DNA from: Streptomyces halobius
GTDB taxonomy: Bacteria; Actinomycetota; Actinomycetes; Streptomycetales; Streptomycetaceae
DNA: 64,000 nt
Reading direction: 5' to 3'
Assembly: GCF_023277745.1 (NCBI RefSeq)
Contig: NZ_CP086322.1
Coordinates: forward strand, 1,364,001-1,428,000
Each line of letters starts with the position of its first letter. Positions within the stretch are counted from its first letter, which is position 1. Below are positions 17,399 to 25,763 of this stretch, piece by piece. Both the position numbers and the translations under genes were made by a program. The notes beneath the pieces were generated by a model. The model had not been told where the DNA came from. It searched no databases and saw only the letters and a program-made list of their open reading frames with translations.

Positions 17399-17423
17399 TT
17401 CCCGCACCCGCGGGGGTAGTTCC
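17395..17423 (+). CRISPR. Single orphan type I-E-like CRISPR repeat
   Basis: A 29-base unit beginning GTCGTTCCCGCACCCGCGGG and ending GGTAGTTCC. It has the length, central CCCGC...GCGGG hairpin and G/C layout of actinobacterial type I-E repeats. It sits exactly at the junction between the cse2 remnant and the tnpB fragment. No second copy lies nearby, so this is not an array. Confidence 0.5.
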
Positions 17424-17719
17424 TGCCTGGTGTTCCTGGGTGAGTTGGCGGCGCAGTTCGCCGGGGGCGGCGTCCAGGAGCGGTTGAGGCCGGCCTTCTG
17501 CCTCACCCGTCTCCCAGGTGCGGCTGACGTGCCGCGCACTGAACGCGTCATCCCCGAGACGTTGAGGTCCTCGATCGCGACCAGTGCGAACCGCGTGGCG
17601 AGCTGCTTGGTCACCACGTGCAGCGCTGTATCCCGGCGTACCGCGACCTCGTGATGCAGCTGGCCGACACGCTGTCGCGCCTTGGCCCGGCGAGCCGAAG
17701 ACCTGACCCGGGGGCACAT
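17424..17719 (-). pseudogene. IS605/IS607-type tnpB (OrfB) fragment, frameshifted
   Basis: The frame from 17719 reads RRAKARQRVGQLHHEVAVRR, VTKQLATRFALVAIEDLNVS and VRQKAGLNRS, the RuvC-II region of TnpB-type RNA-guided nucleases (catalytic Glu in IEDLN). It continues in another frame as LLDAAPGELRRQLT and then stops resembling TnpB. The N-terminal RuvC-I part and the zinc-ribbon C-terminus are missing, so it is inactive. Confidence 0.7.
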
Positions 17720-17732
17720 CGTACGAGCGCAC

Positions 17733-18181
17733 AGGTCGGGCTCCTATGCGACGAGCGCTTCGTCAAGGTCAAGACCGCAGCCCGGGGCGCGGCAGTCCTC
17801 GCCGACAACGCCCGCCGCCGCCTCCGCAAGACCCAACCACCTCCGCAAGCGGGTTCCCTGCTTCCCGACGCCGGTCATGCCCGGTCCTCGACATCGACTC
17901 ACGGTGCGCATCCGCGCGGAGGCGCTCCGCCCCCTCGGACTCCACGCCGACCAGCCCGCCTCGAAGGCCGTCGGCCCGTCCCGGCCGGATTGGTGGTACG
18001 CGTCGGCGGCGCGGACCACCGAGTGGCCCGCCCGGAGCGACGGACGTAACCCCGGAGTGACCACGGGTGACCCTCGAGCGAAGGAGATGCCCCCGGACAT
18101 GAGGACAAGGGGACATGAGGACAAGGGGACATGAGGGCAAGGGCCGGGAAGACATCGCCCCCTCCCCGAGTTAGTAGAAAC
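17733..18181. other. Gap without recognisable gene
   Basis: Open frames here carry no recognisable motif. The only feature seen is the three-unit tandem repeat at 18095-18142, just ahead of the FAD oxidoreductase pseudogene. Confidence 0.4.
18095..18142 (+). repeat. Three tandem 16-bp repeats
   Basis: The unit GGACATGAGGACAAGG occurs three times head to tail without spacing; the third copy has one change (GAGGGC). It ends 39 bases before the ATG of the FAD oxidoreductase pseudogene, so it would lie in its 5' region. Confidence 0.8.
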
Positions 18182-19097
18182 ATGAACCATATCGGCGGGG
18201 TGGGCGAGGTCGAGGTCGTGGTGATCGGTGCGGGGCAGGCGGGCCTGGCCGCGGCCTTTCATCTGCGGCGGCTCGGTTACACGCCGGACCGGGATTTCGT
18301 CGTCCTCGATCACTCACCGCGGCCCGGCGGTGCCTGGCAGTTCCGATGGCCCACGCTGACGTACGACAAGGTGCACGGCATGCATGCGCTGCCGGGCATG
18401 CAGCTGACCGACGCCGATCCGCGGCGCCCGTCGTCCGAGGTGATCGGCGAGTACTTCGCGACCTACGAGCGTACCTTCGGGCTCCGGGTGCACCGGCCGG
18501 TCACGCCGGCCGCCCGACTTCCGGGAGGGCCCGTTCGGTGCGGAGCAGGGCCGGGCCGCGGTCGCCCTCGTCGAGCAGCGGGTCCGGGAGGGGCTGCCGC
18601 CGCGGAGCGTGGTGAGTGTGACCGGGCTACCGATGACCGAGGCGATCCGGCAGGCCCGCGAGACCGGCGTCCTGACACGGCTGCCGCTCTTCGACCGGGT
18701 CACGCCCACCGGCGTGGTGTGGGCGGACGGGCGCGCCGTCGACGCCGACACGATCCTCTACGGGACCGGTTTCCGCGCCGCCATCGACCATCTCGCCCCG
18801 CTGAAGCTGCGCGAGCCGGGCGGCGGCATCCGTATGGCGGGTACCCGAGCACTGCGCGACGCGCGGGTGCACCTCGTCGGCTACGGGCCGTCGGCGAGCA
18901 CCATCGGCGCCAGCCGGGCGGGACGGGCCGCGGTCCGCGAGATCCGTCAACTGCTCGCCGAGGGGGCATCGCACGAAGCAGCAGGGAGCACGGAACCGCG
19001 CAGCGAGGAGCTACACATCGTAGGGCCACGGAGCCAGGCATCCAGCGCTCGTAGCACCGATGACCAACCCGACCGAGTCCGCCGAGCCTGGCTGTGA
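18182..19097 (+). pseudogene. FAD/NAD(P)-binding flavin monooxygenase-like gene with internal deletion
   Basis: ATG 18182 begins a Rossmann dinucleotide-binding fold (EVVVIGAGQAGLAAAFHLRR, then DHSPRPGGAWQFRWPTLTYD) that reads well to about 18510 (RVHRPVTPAARLP). The sequence then jumps, in another frame, to a C-terminal part (FREGPFGAEQG, SVVSVTGLPMTEAIRQARET, ILYGTGFRAAIDHLAPLKL, GYGPSASTIGASRAGRAA). The middle, including the second NAD(P)-binding motif, is missing (roughly 100-150 residues judged from family length). One internal deletion with frame change explains this. Confidence 0.78.
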
Positions 19098-19250
19098 CGT
19101 CCAACGGTAGTTGGCCGGTCCAAGCCACGGAACCACGGCCGAGGGCCGGTACTCAACCGCACCTGGCCACCTTGGTCCCACCTTGGTCAGGGGTAGTTGG
19201 CCGTTCTGGGCCGTGGAATCCGCGCCTCCAGCGAAATGTGGACATGCCGT

Positions 19251-19287
19251 GACCGCCGGTCGAGGAGAAGGAGCTCGACCGGCGGTC
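19251..19287. terminator. Perfect 14-bp hairpin between convergent genes
   Basis: The arms GACCGCCGGTCGAG and CTCGACCGGCGGTC with a nine-base loop lie between the FAD pseudogene (+) and the metalloprotease gene (-). The position fits a two-way terminator. The rest of 19098-19424 shows no gene, only a repeated TAGTTGGCCG motif near 19107 and 19194. Confidence 0.65.
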
Positions 19288-19424
19288 ACTTCCGCCAGTG
19301 CCTTCCCGGGAACGCCGGGATTTTTGCAGGTGGGTTTGCGGCTGCCACCGGAGCCATCAGGGAACGGGAGGCCTCCAGTGAGGGCGCCTGTGATCAGGCG
19401 TTCCCGCGGAGAGACAGGGGGCGC

Positions 19425-20012
19425 TCAGTCGATGCGGATCGGGTTGGTGCCTGTGGGGCCGTAGCCACACATTGTTGGCGCCATGACGTGTGCTGGGCTG
19501 CTCCAGCCGGCGCACCGGTAGCTGGAGTGGCCGTACCAGTCGTGGCCGAACTCGTGTGCGGCGAGCAGTGCTTGGTCGTTGACGCCGCCCATGTACAGCG
19601 CGATGCGCCGGCCCTGTCCCCAGTTGCAGCCGACGATCCTGCCGCCCCCGCCGCAGTCGGTGATATAGGTGTCCCGGCATTCCACCGGGGTGTCGTTGTT
19701 CGAGGTTTCCTCCAGGTTGGCCCAGGCGGACGCGCCCCGAGCGATGGCCGCGGCGTACGGCCGGCAGGAAGCCGTGAGGTAGTAGCTGCGGTCGGTGGGG
19801 ACATCCCAGCCGCCCTGAGGGGGTTCTTTGGTCTGCGGCTTCGCTGCCGCGAGTTCGGCCGCCGTTATACCGTGCCCCTCCGCCGCGACATCGACGGCCG
19901 CGACAGGCTGAGGTTGGGGGGAGGGGGCGGCTTGGGCGCCAGGTCCCAGCAGCCCGGCGGCCACAGTTACCACTGCTACGAGAACGGATCTCAGGAGCTG
20001 CTTTCTTCGCAT
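19425..20012 (-). CDS. Small secreted zinc metalloprotease-like protein
   Basis: 195 residues from ATG 20012, placed by AGGAGA seven bases upstream. Sec signal peptide (MRRKQLLRSVLVAVVTVAAG, cleavage near GAQA), a Pro-rich propeptide-like stretch, then a mature domain with the zinc motif HEFGHDWYGH and a later HVMAPTMCG that could be a Met-turn. Size and layout recall snapalysin (M7) and other metzincins, but the third ligand spacing (HExxH then four residues then H) is one residue shorter than the metzincin rule. Six Cys (SCRPY, ECRD, DCGGG, GCNWG, RCAG, MCGYG) suggest three disulfides. It is probably an extracellular peptidase; the substrate is unknown. Confidence 0.72.
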   Translation of the reverse strand: MRRKQLLRSVLVAVVTVAAGLLGPGAQAAPSPQPQPVAAVDVAAEGHGITAAELAAAKPQTKEPPQGGWDVPTDRSYYLTASCRPYAAAIARGASAWANLEETSNNDTPVECRDTYITDCGGGGRIVGCNWGQGRRIALYMGGVNDQALLAAHEFGHDWYGHSSYRCAGWSSPAHVMAPTMCGYGPTGTNPIRID

Positions 20013-20691
20013 GCTTCTTCTCCTGTTGTGGGGGGTTGCGCCAACGAAAGTTCGCCGACGACCGCGTCGCTTGGTATGGGCCAACGACGCTGTCCGGTCC
20101 CAGAGTTCGCAGAAGTACGGGCGGAGAACAATCCGGGAATCGGTAGGTAGGGGTACGCATGAAATTCGGCGTGGCGGCGTCCGGGGCGGGGCCGGCCCGC
20201 GTTCCGTGGTGTGCGGACCGATGGGCTCCAGGGCATCGTCGGCGCCCTGCCGTTCCGGCAGGCGCCGACCGGCTCGGGGGCGACGGACACCTGATGGTTC
20301 TCTGCGCCGACCCGTGGCGTCGGCCCGCACGTCGTCCAGCGGGGGATCGACACCTCCACCGTGGAAGGCCGGACGAGGTTCACCCCCGACCTCGATCGTC
20401 GGCACCTCGTCCCGAAGAGCCCGCTCCCGTTCCCCGGCACGACCACGCGCCGTGACACGAGCGGGAACCGGCCCGGAGTCGTACATGCCCCACGGGAACT
20501 CACCCAGGGGCGGTGGTGTCGCCCCTACTGCCCCGACTGCCCCGGGCTCCCGTTATTCGGTCCGGACCCATTGACTGCATTGGTACACACCAATAGCCTC
20601 CGAGCGTGTGATTGTCATGTCACGACGAAGAGGCTCATGAACGACGGGCGGCAGTCGTGCGGACACGCCGCCCGCCCCCTCCGGAGTCGAC
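20013..20691. other. Long gap without recognisable gene
   Basis: Frames are open on both strands, as expected at this GC content, but none shows a recognisable family, a good ribosome site or conserved-looking composition. A regulator gene often diverges from small secreted metalloproteases in Streptomyces; none can be read here. The segment should hold the promoters of the metalloprotease and of the former chitinase gene. Confidence 0.4.
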
Positions 20692-21514
20692 ACTTGAGGG
20701 AGTCCCCTGGAGATCCCCCACCGGCAGACGCTTTCCGAGACGGGCCACAACAGCGCTCGCATGCCTGGTCATGCCACTCGCTGCCCTGGCCACTCCGGCG
20801 CAGGCGGCCGACGCGACCGCGAGACCGCCATCGCCACCCCGCGTGGGACAGCCAGTCCACCATCAAGGCGATCCGCGCGGCCGTCGGCGACTTCGTGCCA
20901 TCCATCGGCGGCTGGAGCGGCAACAAGCTCGGCCCCAACTGCTCCACCCCGCAGGCCCTTGCGGGCGCGTACCAGAAAGTCATCGACGCCTACGGCCTCA
21001 AGGCGATCGACGTCGACATCGAGAACACCGACGAGTTCGAGAGCCCGATGGTCCAGGACCGCATCCTCGGCGCCCTGAAGATCGTCAAGCAGAACAACCC
21101 GGGCATCAGGACGATCCTCACCTTCCCGACGCTCGACACCGGCCCCAACTCCTGGGGGAAGCCGCCTCATCGAGCGGGCCGACGCCCTCCAGGCGGATGT
21201 CGACAACTTCACGGTCATGCCGTTCGACTTCGGCGGCCACGCCGACATGTACGGCAGCACCGTGCAAGCCACCGAGGGCCTGAAGGCCAACCTCAAGTCC
21301 GTCCACGGCTGGTCCGACGCACAGGCCTACGCCGCGATCGGCATCTCGGGATGAACGGCAACAGCGACACGGGCGAGGTCACCACTCCCCAGACATGGAC
21401 CCGGATCCGCGACTGGGCCGATTCCACCGCATCGGCCGCTTCGCCTTCTGGTCGGTCGACCGCGACCGCCCCAACTGGGATTTCACCTCCATCACTGCCG
21501 GCTTCACCGGCTGA
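20692..21514 (+). pseudogene. Secreted GH18 chitinase-like gene, several frameshifts
   Basis: Three frames must be joined. A signal peptide ([20 protein letters not shown], end AQAAD) lies in one. The barrel lies in a second ([65 protein letters not shown]) and resembles GH18 with the DxDxE motif. The third holds [20 protein letters not shown] and [12 protein letters not shown] last part ([36 protein letters not shown]) needs another shift. No complete enzyme can be made. Confidence 0.75.
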
Positions 21515-21537
21515 CCACCTCGCCCATCCCTCAAGCG

Positions 21538-21585
21538 ACATGACGGCGCTCCCGGACCACATCCGGTCCGGGAGCGCCGTCATGT
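21538..21585. terminator. Perfect 21-bp hairpin between the chitinase pseudogene and the LuxR regulator
   Basis: The left arm at 21538-21558 and right arm at 21565-21585 are exact complements (core GGCGCTCCCGGACC / GGTCCGGGAGCGCC) with a six-base loop. The regulator stop codon (21580-21582) is inside the stem, so this is the 3' end of its transcript and could serve both directions. Confidence 0.8.
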
Positions 21586-24500
21586 CCCTCGGGGTCTGAC
21601 CGCAGGCCCGCCAATGGGCCGTGCCGGCAACGGAACGCCGCGTCCAAGGGACGCTCGATCAGCTCGGTCAGATGCCGCTCGGCCGGGTGCCGTAACGCCG
21701 GCACTGTTCGCCTCTACCGGGGCGGCGTGCCACATGCGGGTGACCTCGGCCCGTGAGCTGACGTTGAGCTTGCACAGCACCTTGGCGACATGGTGTTCGA
21801 CGGTGCGCGGGGAGAGGAACAGCACGTCGGCGATCTCCCGGTTGGTGTGCCCGAGCGCGACCAGCCGGGCGACCTCGCCCTCCCGGGGCGAGAGCTGGTC
21901 GCCGTAGCCGCGGCGACCGCGGCGGGACGGCAGCGGGATGTTCTGGCCGCGCAGCACACGGCGGCAGCGGGCGGCGTCGCGGATGGCGCCGAGCTCGGTG
22001 AACCGATCCGCTGCCACGGCGAGTTGGCCCGCGGCGCCGCTGTCGCCCGCGGTGAGGCGGCAGCGGGCGGCCGCCTCACCGGCGCGGGCGGCGGAGTAGG
22101 GCTGCGGCAGGACAGCGTATGCCCTGCGGGCCGCCTCGAAGGCCGCGGCGGCCTCCTCGGTACGTCCGCGGCCGGCCGCCAGGATGCCGCGACAGGCCGG
22201 CAGGGCAGCCGCGGCCAGCGGCGCGTCCCGACCGGCGATGCCCTCGGCCAGTGCGTCCGCAACCTGCTCCGCATCCGGCAGGCGGCCGCTGCGCACCAGC
22301 GCTGCCACCGCCATCGGTGCCAGGTCGCCGGCCCAGGACCAGATGCCCTTGCGGCGGATCCTGGCGATGCCGCGCTCGGCCTCGGTCCGTGCCCTGGCCG
22401 TCTCACCCCGGGCCTGAAGCAGGCGGGCCATGGCGCCGGAGGCGGTGGCCAGTATCGGCGCCGGTGTGTTCGCGGGGTCGGCGAGGCCGGCGGCCTGAAG
22501 TTCTGTGGCGGCCTCGTCCCACTCACCGAGCGTGGAGGCTAGCAGTCCCAGAACGAGGTGGGCGTCGGCCGCGATGCCCGAGACACCCTGCACCACGTCC
22601 AGGATGTGCCGGGCCCGCTCTGCCAGGCCCTGCCAGCGGCCCTCGTACCAGTCCAGGCGCAGCGCGGTGCCTTCCACGATACCTTCGAAGAACGCGGCTC
22701 CGCACTCGGCGGCCAACTGCCGCGCTTGCCTGCGGAAGCAATGCGCTGCCCGGTAGTGGCCGAGGCAGACGGCGGCGTCCGCGAAGTTGCCGCAGGCGCG
22801 TGCGACTTGGCGGCGGTCGGTGCCGGGCCCGGCCGTGCCGATGAGCCGCTCCGCCTGCGCCCAGGCCGTCGGGTCGCCCGAGCACATCGTCAGCGTCAGA
22901 TGGTTGGCCCGTACGGCGGTGCACACCGACGGGTCGGGCTCCTGGGCCGCCAGCCTCTCGGCCTGCTCGATCCAGCGCTCGTAGACGTGGTACGGGTGGT
23001 CGCCCCAGCCGGGCATGGCCAGGGAGGCCATGCCGCGGGCCGCGAGGGCGGGGCGCTCGCGCAGCTCCTCGACCGCCAGTTCGGTGACGATCCGGCCCTC
23101 TTCGTACCGGCCGGCCTGGTTGTGGAGCAGCAAACCCAGATTGAGTCGGATCTCGCCGCGTATGCCGTCGGGTATGTGCCGGTCCCGCACGATGCCGCGC
23201 AGCAGTGCGGTGGCCCGGCGGTGGGTGAGCCCGACCACCGCGTCCCGGCTGAGCTCGACCGCGATGCGGGCACATTCCAGTCGGCCGAGGCGGCCGTCGG
23301 ACAGCAGCTCCTCCAGCACTCCCACGGCGAGCGCCGGGTCGCCCGTCTCACGCGCCGAGGAGGCCGCCGCTTCGCCGTAACCCTGCCATTGCGTGAGTTC
23401 TCCGGCCTGACGGGCGTGGTACGCGAGCTGCACCAGGGGCTGCGGGTCCTGCGTGGCCAGGGCGCACATCGCCTGCCGGTGCAGCCGGTGCCGGTCGGGG
23501 CCCGGCAGGCTCGAGTGGACGGCTTGCTGGGCGAGGGCGTACCGGAATCCGTACCGGTCCTCGCCCCACTCGTGCAGTACGCCGGCCAGCAGCGCCTCCC
23601 GTACGGCCGCCGAGACCTCCGCCGCCGCGGGCCCTCCTGCCGTCCCGCGCATGACGGCGGCGATCAGCGCCTCGCTGGCGGGGACGCGGAGCACGCAGGC
23701 GGCATGCACGGCGGCCGCGGCCATGGGCGAGAGCACGCTCATACGGTCGGCAATCGCCTCCTGCAGCAGCGTAGGCACCGCCATCGCCTCCAACGCCTCG
23801 CGCTCCGCCAGCTGTTCGCGCCGTGCGTCCTCGGGCAGCGCGCGGACGAACTCCTCCACCACGAACGGGATGCCCGCGGTCCGCCGGTGCAACTCGGCGG
23901 CGAGGGTCGCGGAGGCCCTCGTCGAGGCACCGGTGAGGGCGGTGAACATCGCGCTCACGGCGTGCACGTCCAGGGGGTCAAGCGGGATGACCACAGCGGT
24001 GGTCCCGGGCGGGTGGCGATATGCCCGTCCGAACGGCAGTCCGGTGCCCGGCAGTTCCTCGCGGCGGTAGCTGAGCACCACCGACAGTGCGTCCGGCGGG
24101 TCGTCCACGAGGAATCGCAGCAGGTCCCGGGTGCCGTCGTCCGCCCAGTGCAGATCCTCGACGACCATCGCGGTCTCGCCCAGCGCATCGAGCAGCGCGC
24201 GCACGGCACGGAACAGCCGGTGCCGGTCGGCCTGCGGATCGTGCAGCGGCTCGGGGGCGGGCGGCAGCTGGTCGGCGAGTTCCGGCAGATACGGGCGCAA
24301 GGCGCCGCAGACCGGACTGAGTGCGGCGGGCAGCCCGCCGGCCAGGTGGCGCAGCAGGTCGAAGACCGGCCCGTACGGAAAGGGTTCGCGCAGTGGACGG
24401 CAGCTGCCCACAAGGATGCGGCGGCTGCGTACGGAGGGGTGGCGCAGGGCCTCGCGGATCAGCCGGGTCTTGCCGATTCCGGCCTCCCCCTCGACCAGGG

Positions 24501-24603
24501 CCACCGACGGCGGGTGCGTCACCGCTTCCGCCAGGGAGTGCAACTCGCCCGTCCGGCCGACCAGAACAGGCGATTCCAATGTGTGCAGGAGGGAGACGGT
24601 CAT
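21580..24603 (-). CDS. LAL-type LuxR transcriptional regulator with ATPase domain
   Basis: 1007 residues. The N-terminal AAA/STAND ATPase has Walker A ([17 protein letters not shown], ~37-53) and a Walker B-like segment ([14 protein letters not shown]). A long TPR-like helical middle follows, then a LuxR helix-turn-helix at ~910-965 ([40 protein letters not shown]). Large ATP-binding LuxR regulators of this type usually activate degradative or secondary-metabolite genes. The target here is unknown; the former chitinase gene next door is a candidate by position only. It starts at ATG 24603. The C-terminal codons enter the terminator hairpin. Confidence 0.93.
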   Translation of the reverse strand: MTVSLLHTLESPVLVGRTGELHSLAEAVTHPPSVALVEGEAGIGKTRLIREALRHPSVRSRRILVGSCRPLREPFPYGPVFDLLRHLAGGLPAALSPVCGALRPYLPELADQLPPAPEPLHDPQADRHRLFRAVRALLDALGETAMVVEDLHWADDGTRDLLRFLVDDPPDALSVVLSYRREELPGTGLPFGRAYRHPPGTTAVVIPLDPLDVHAVSAMFTALTGASTRASATLAAELHRRTAGIPFVVEEFVRALPEDARREQLAEREALEAMAVPTLLQEAIADRMSVLSPMAAAAVHAACVLRVPASEALIAAVMRGTAGGPAAAEVSAAVREALLAGVLHEWGEDRYGFRYALAQQAVHSSLPGPDRHRLHRQAMCALATQDPQPLVQLAYHARQAGELTQWQGYGEAAASSARETGDPALAVGVLEELLSDGRLGRLECARIAVELSRDAVVGLTHRRATALLRGIVRDRHIPDGIRGEIRLNLGLLLHNQAGRYEEGRIVTELAVEELRERPALAARGMASLAMPGWGDHPYHVYERWIEQAERLAAQEPDPSVCTAVRANHLTLTMCSGDPTAWAQAERLIGTAGPGTDRRQVARACGNFADAAVCLGHYRAAHCFRRQARQLAAECGAAFFEGIVEGTALRLDWYEGRWQGLAERARHILDVVQGVSGIAADAHLVLGLLASTLGEWDEAATELQAAGLADPANTPAPILATASGAMARLLQARGETARARTEAERGIARIRRKGIWSWAGDLAPMAVAALVRSGRLPDAEQVADALAEGIAGRDAPLAAAALPACRGILAAGRGRTEEAAAAFEAARRAYAVLPQPYSAARAGEAAARCRLTAGDSGAAGQLAVAADRFTELGAIRDAARCRRVLRGQNIPLPSRRGRRGYGDQLSPREGEVARLVALGHTNREIADVLFLSPRTVEHHVAKVLCKLNVSSRAEVTRMWHAAPVEANSAGVTAPGRAASDRADRASLGRGVPLPARPIGGPAVRPRGT

Positions 24604-24834
24604 GGGTGACTCCGGCCGGTGGGGGGTCCGCGGTGCGCACGAGGGCGGGGTACGGGCGCGTCACCACGGCGACAGCGTGAAGTGTTGCCTGCGGACGTGT
24701 CCCTAGCAAGTCCGTGGCAGCGGGCTCGACTGGTTCGGTTGGTTCGGTGGCAGGAGCTGTGCCGTCTGGCGCGGGGCATGAGCCGTACCCGAGCGACCTG
24801 TCGGATGAAGCCTGGGAGCTGATCCGGCGACGGC

Positions 24835-25076
24835 GTCGACCTCGGCCACCGCACCAAACTCGCCTGGAACAGCCCGGAGGAGTGGATCTGGTCGGCAGAG
24901 CCGGTCCATGAACCGCTGATCTCCAAGGCGCCCCTCACCCGCGCCCAGGCCAAGCGCCAAGCGCGCAGCACGGACACGCACCGTGAGCGAGAGCCCCGCC
25001 CCACCGACCGCAGCTACGTCCTGCGCGGTCTGATCCGCTGCGCCATGTGCCACCGCGAAATGCAAGGCACCTCAAC
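24835..25076 (+). pseudogene. Serine recombinase C-terminal fragment
   Basis: One frame reads LGHRTKLAWNSPEEWIWSAE, VHEPLISKAPLTRAQAKRQA, then SYVLRGLIRCAMCHREMQGT. This matches the recombinase domain and the CxxC start of the zinc-ribbon of large serine recombinases. The catalytic N-terminus is missing and the zinc ribbon is cut off. It is probably the stump of an old integrase or transposon. Confidence 0.65.
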
Positions 25077-25084
25077 AAGGAGCG

Positions 25085-25260
25085 GGCACCGCCGAAGCAG
25101 TCGACGCCCACGACGAACGGGATGCCGCGGTGCTCGAAGTAGTTGATGGCCGCGAAGCTGTCGGCGAGCCGTCCGGTGTCGGCGAGCACCACCACGACGA
25201 CAACCAGCAGGCTGAGCGCGGTGAGCGGGACGTCGTTGCGGATCGGGCTGCCGGTGACGC
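25085..25260 (-). pseudogene. Fragment of a conservon-type GTP-binding protein (cvnD-like)
   Basis: The minus-strand frame reads VVLADTGRLADSFAAINYFE and HRGIPFVVGVDCFGGAR, closely resembling the middle of CvnD proteins; the intact relative at 52458-53072 has VVLADTRRLQDCFPAVDYFE. The P-loop part and C-terminus are missing. Confidence 0.6.
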
Positions 25261-25607
25261 CGAAGTCGAGTACGACGAGAAAGGTCAGGCACGGTGTGGC
25301 CGCCATGCCGCCACGTGTCCGATGCACCCCGCAAAAGGGAAGAAGAGGCCGCCAGACGGGGCGGTTCGGATTTCCATCACCAGTTCGGACTTCAAGCGTT
25401 TACACGGCCGAAAACGAACGAGAGAACGAATGTTCACTAGAAGGCGTGATCGATACCGGAGGGGCTTTTGCGAGCACACCGCGTCAGGCGATGCTTACGG
25501 GGCGCAAGCGGCGGGCTGCAGACCGTGGCGGCGCCCCCGGTCGACATCCCTTGCTGGGCCGGGGAGTTGGTCCCACATCGCATGACTTTCTCAAGGAGAG
25601 AAACCGG

Positions 25608-25667
25608 ATGAACATCGTCACCAGCCTGCTTGCCGGAGTCGTCGAATTCCTGGGTTGGCTCGTCTGA
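25608..25667 (+). CDS. 19-residue hydrophobic peptide gene
   Basis: ATG 25608 to TGA 25667 encodes MNIVTSLLAGVVEFLGWLV, a single hydrophobic/amphipathic helix with one acidic residue. It is preceded by an excellent ribosome site (AAGGAG, eight bases before ATG) and followed 16 bases later by a 17-bp terminator, so it looks like an independent transcription unit. The size and composition resemble membrane-active type I toxin peptides, holin-like peptides or secreted amphipathic peptides. I do not know its function. The scraps around it suggest it survived because it is used or recently arrived. Confidence 0.65.
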   Translation: MNIVTSLLAGVVEFLGWLV

Positions 25668-25683
25668 CGCGTATCGCAGCACA

Positions 25684-25723
25684 AAGGCGCCGCTCCTCCC
25701 CGTCCCGGGAGGGGCGGCGCCTT
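25684..25723. terminator. Strong terminator after the 19-codon gene
   Basis: A 17-bp stem AAGGCGCCGCTCCTCCC / GGGAGGGGCGGCGCCTT (one G-T pair), six-base loop, followed by CCGTGTTCT. It lies between the convergent small gene and the MFS gene and may serve both. Confidence 0.85.
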
Positions 25724-25763
25724 CCGTGTTCTCCGGCCCGGCTACTTGTCCAGGTTCTCCCGG

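Larger units (their letters stand above)
24604..25607. other. Kilobase patch of gene scraps with no intact gene except at its right end
   Basis: Short recognisable fragments follow one another: the start of an IS5-type transposase (24776-24820, YPSDLSDEAWELI), a serine-recombinase tail, and a piece of a conservon GTPase on the other strand. From 25260 to 25607 no gene is seen; this part must include the promoter of the 19-codon gene. Confidence 0.55.

Noticed and set aside
17395..17423. A full CRISPR array
   Set aside because: Only one repeat-like unit is present; no spacer-repeat series on either side.
10075..24603. A secondary-metabolite gene cluster controlled by the LAL-type LuxR regulator
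   Set aside because: No PKS, NRPS, terpene, lanthipeptide or tailoring genes lie nearby; neighbours are extracellular proteins and pseudogenes.
22558..24609. A 683-codon open frame on the + strand
   Set aside because: Antisense shadow of the LuxR regulator; composition rich in Gly, Arg and His with no recognisable domain.
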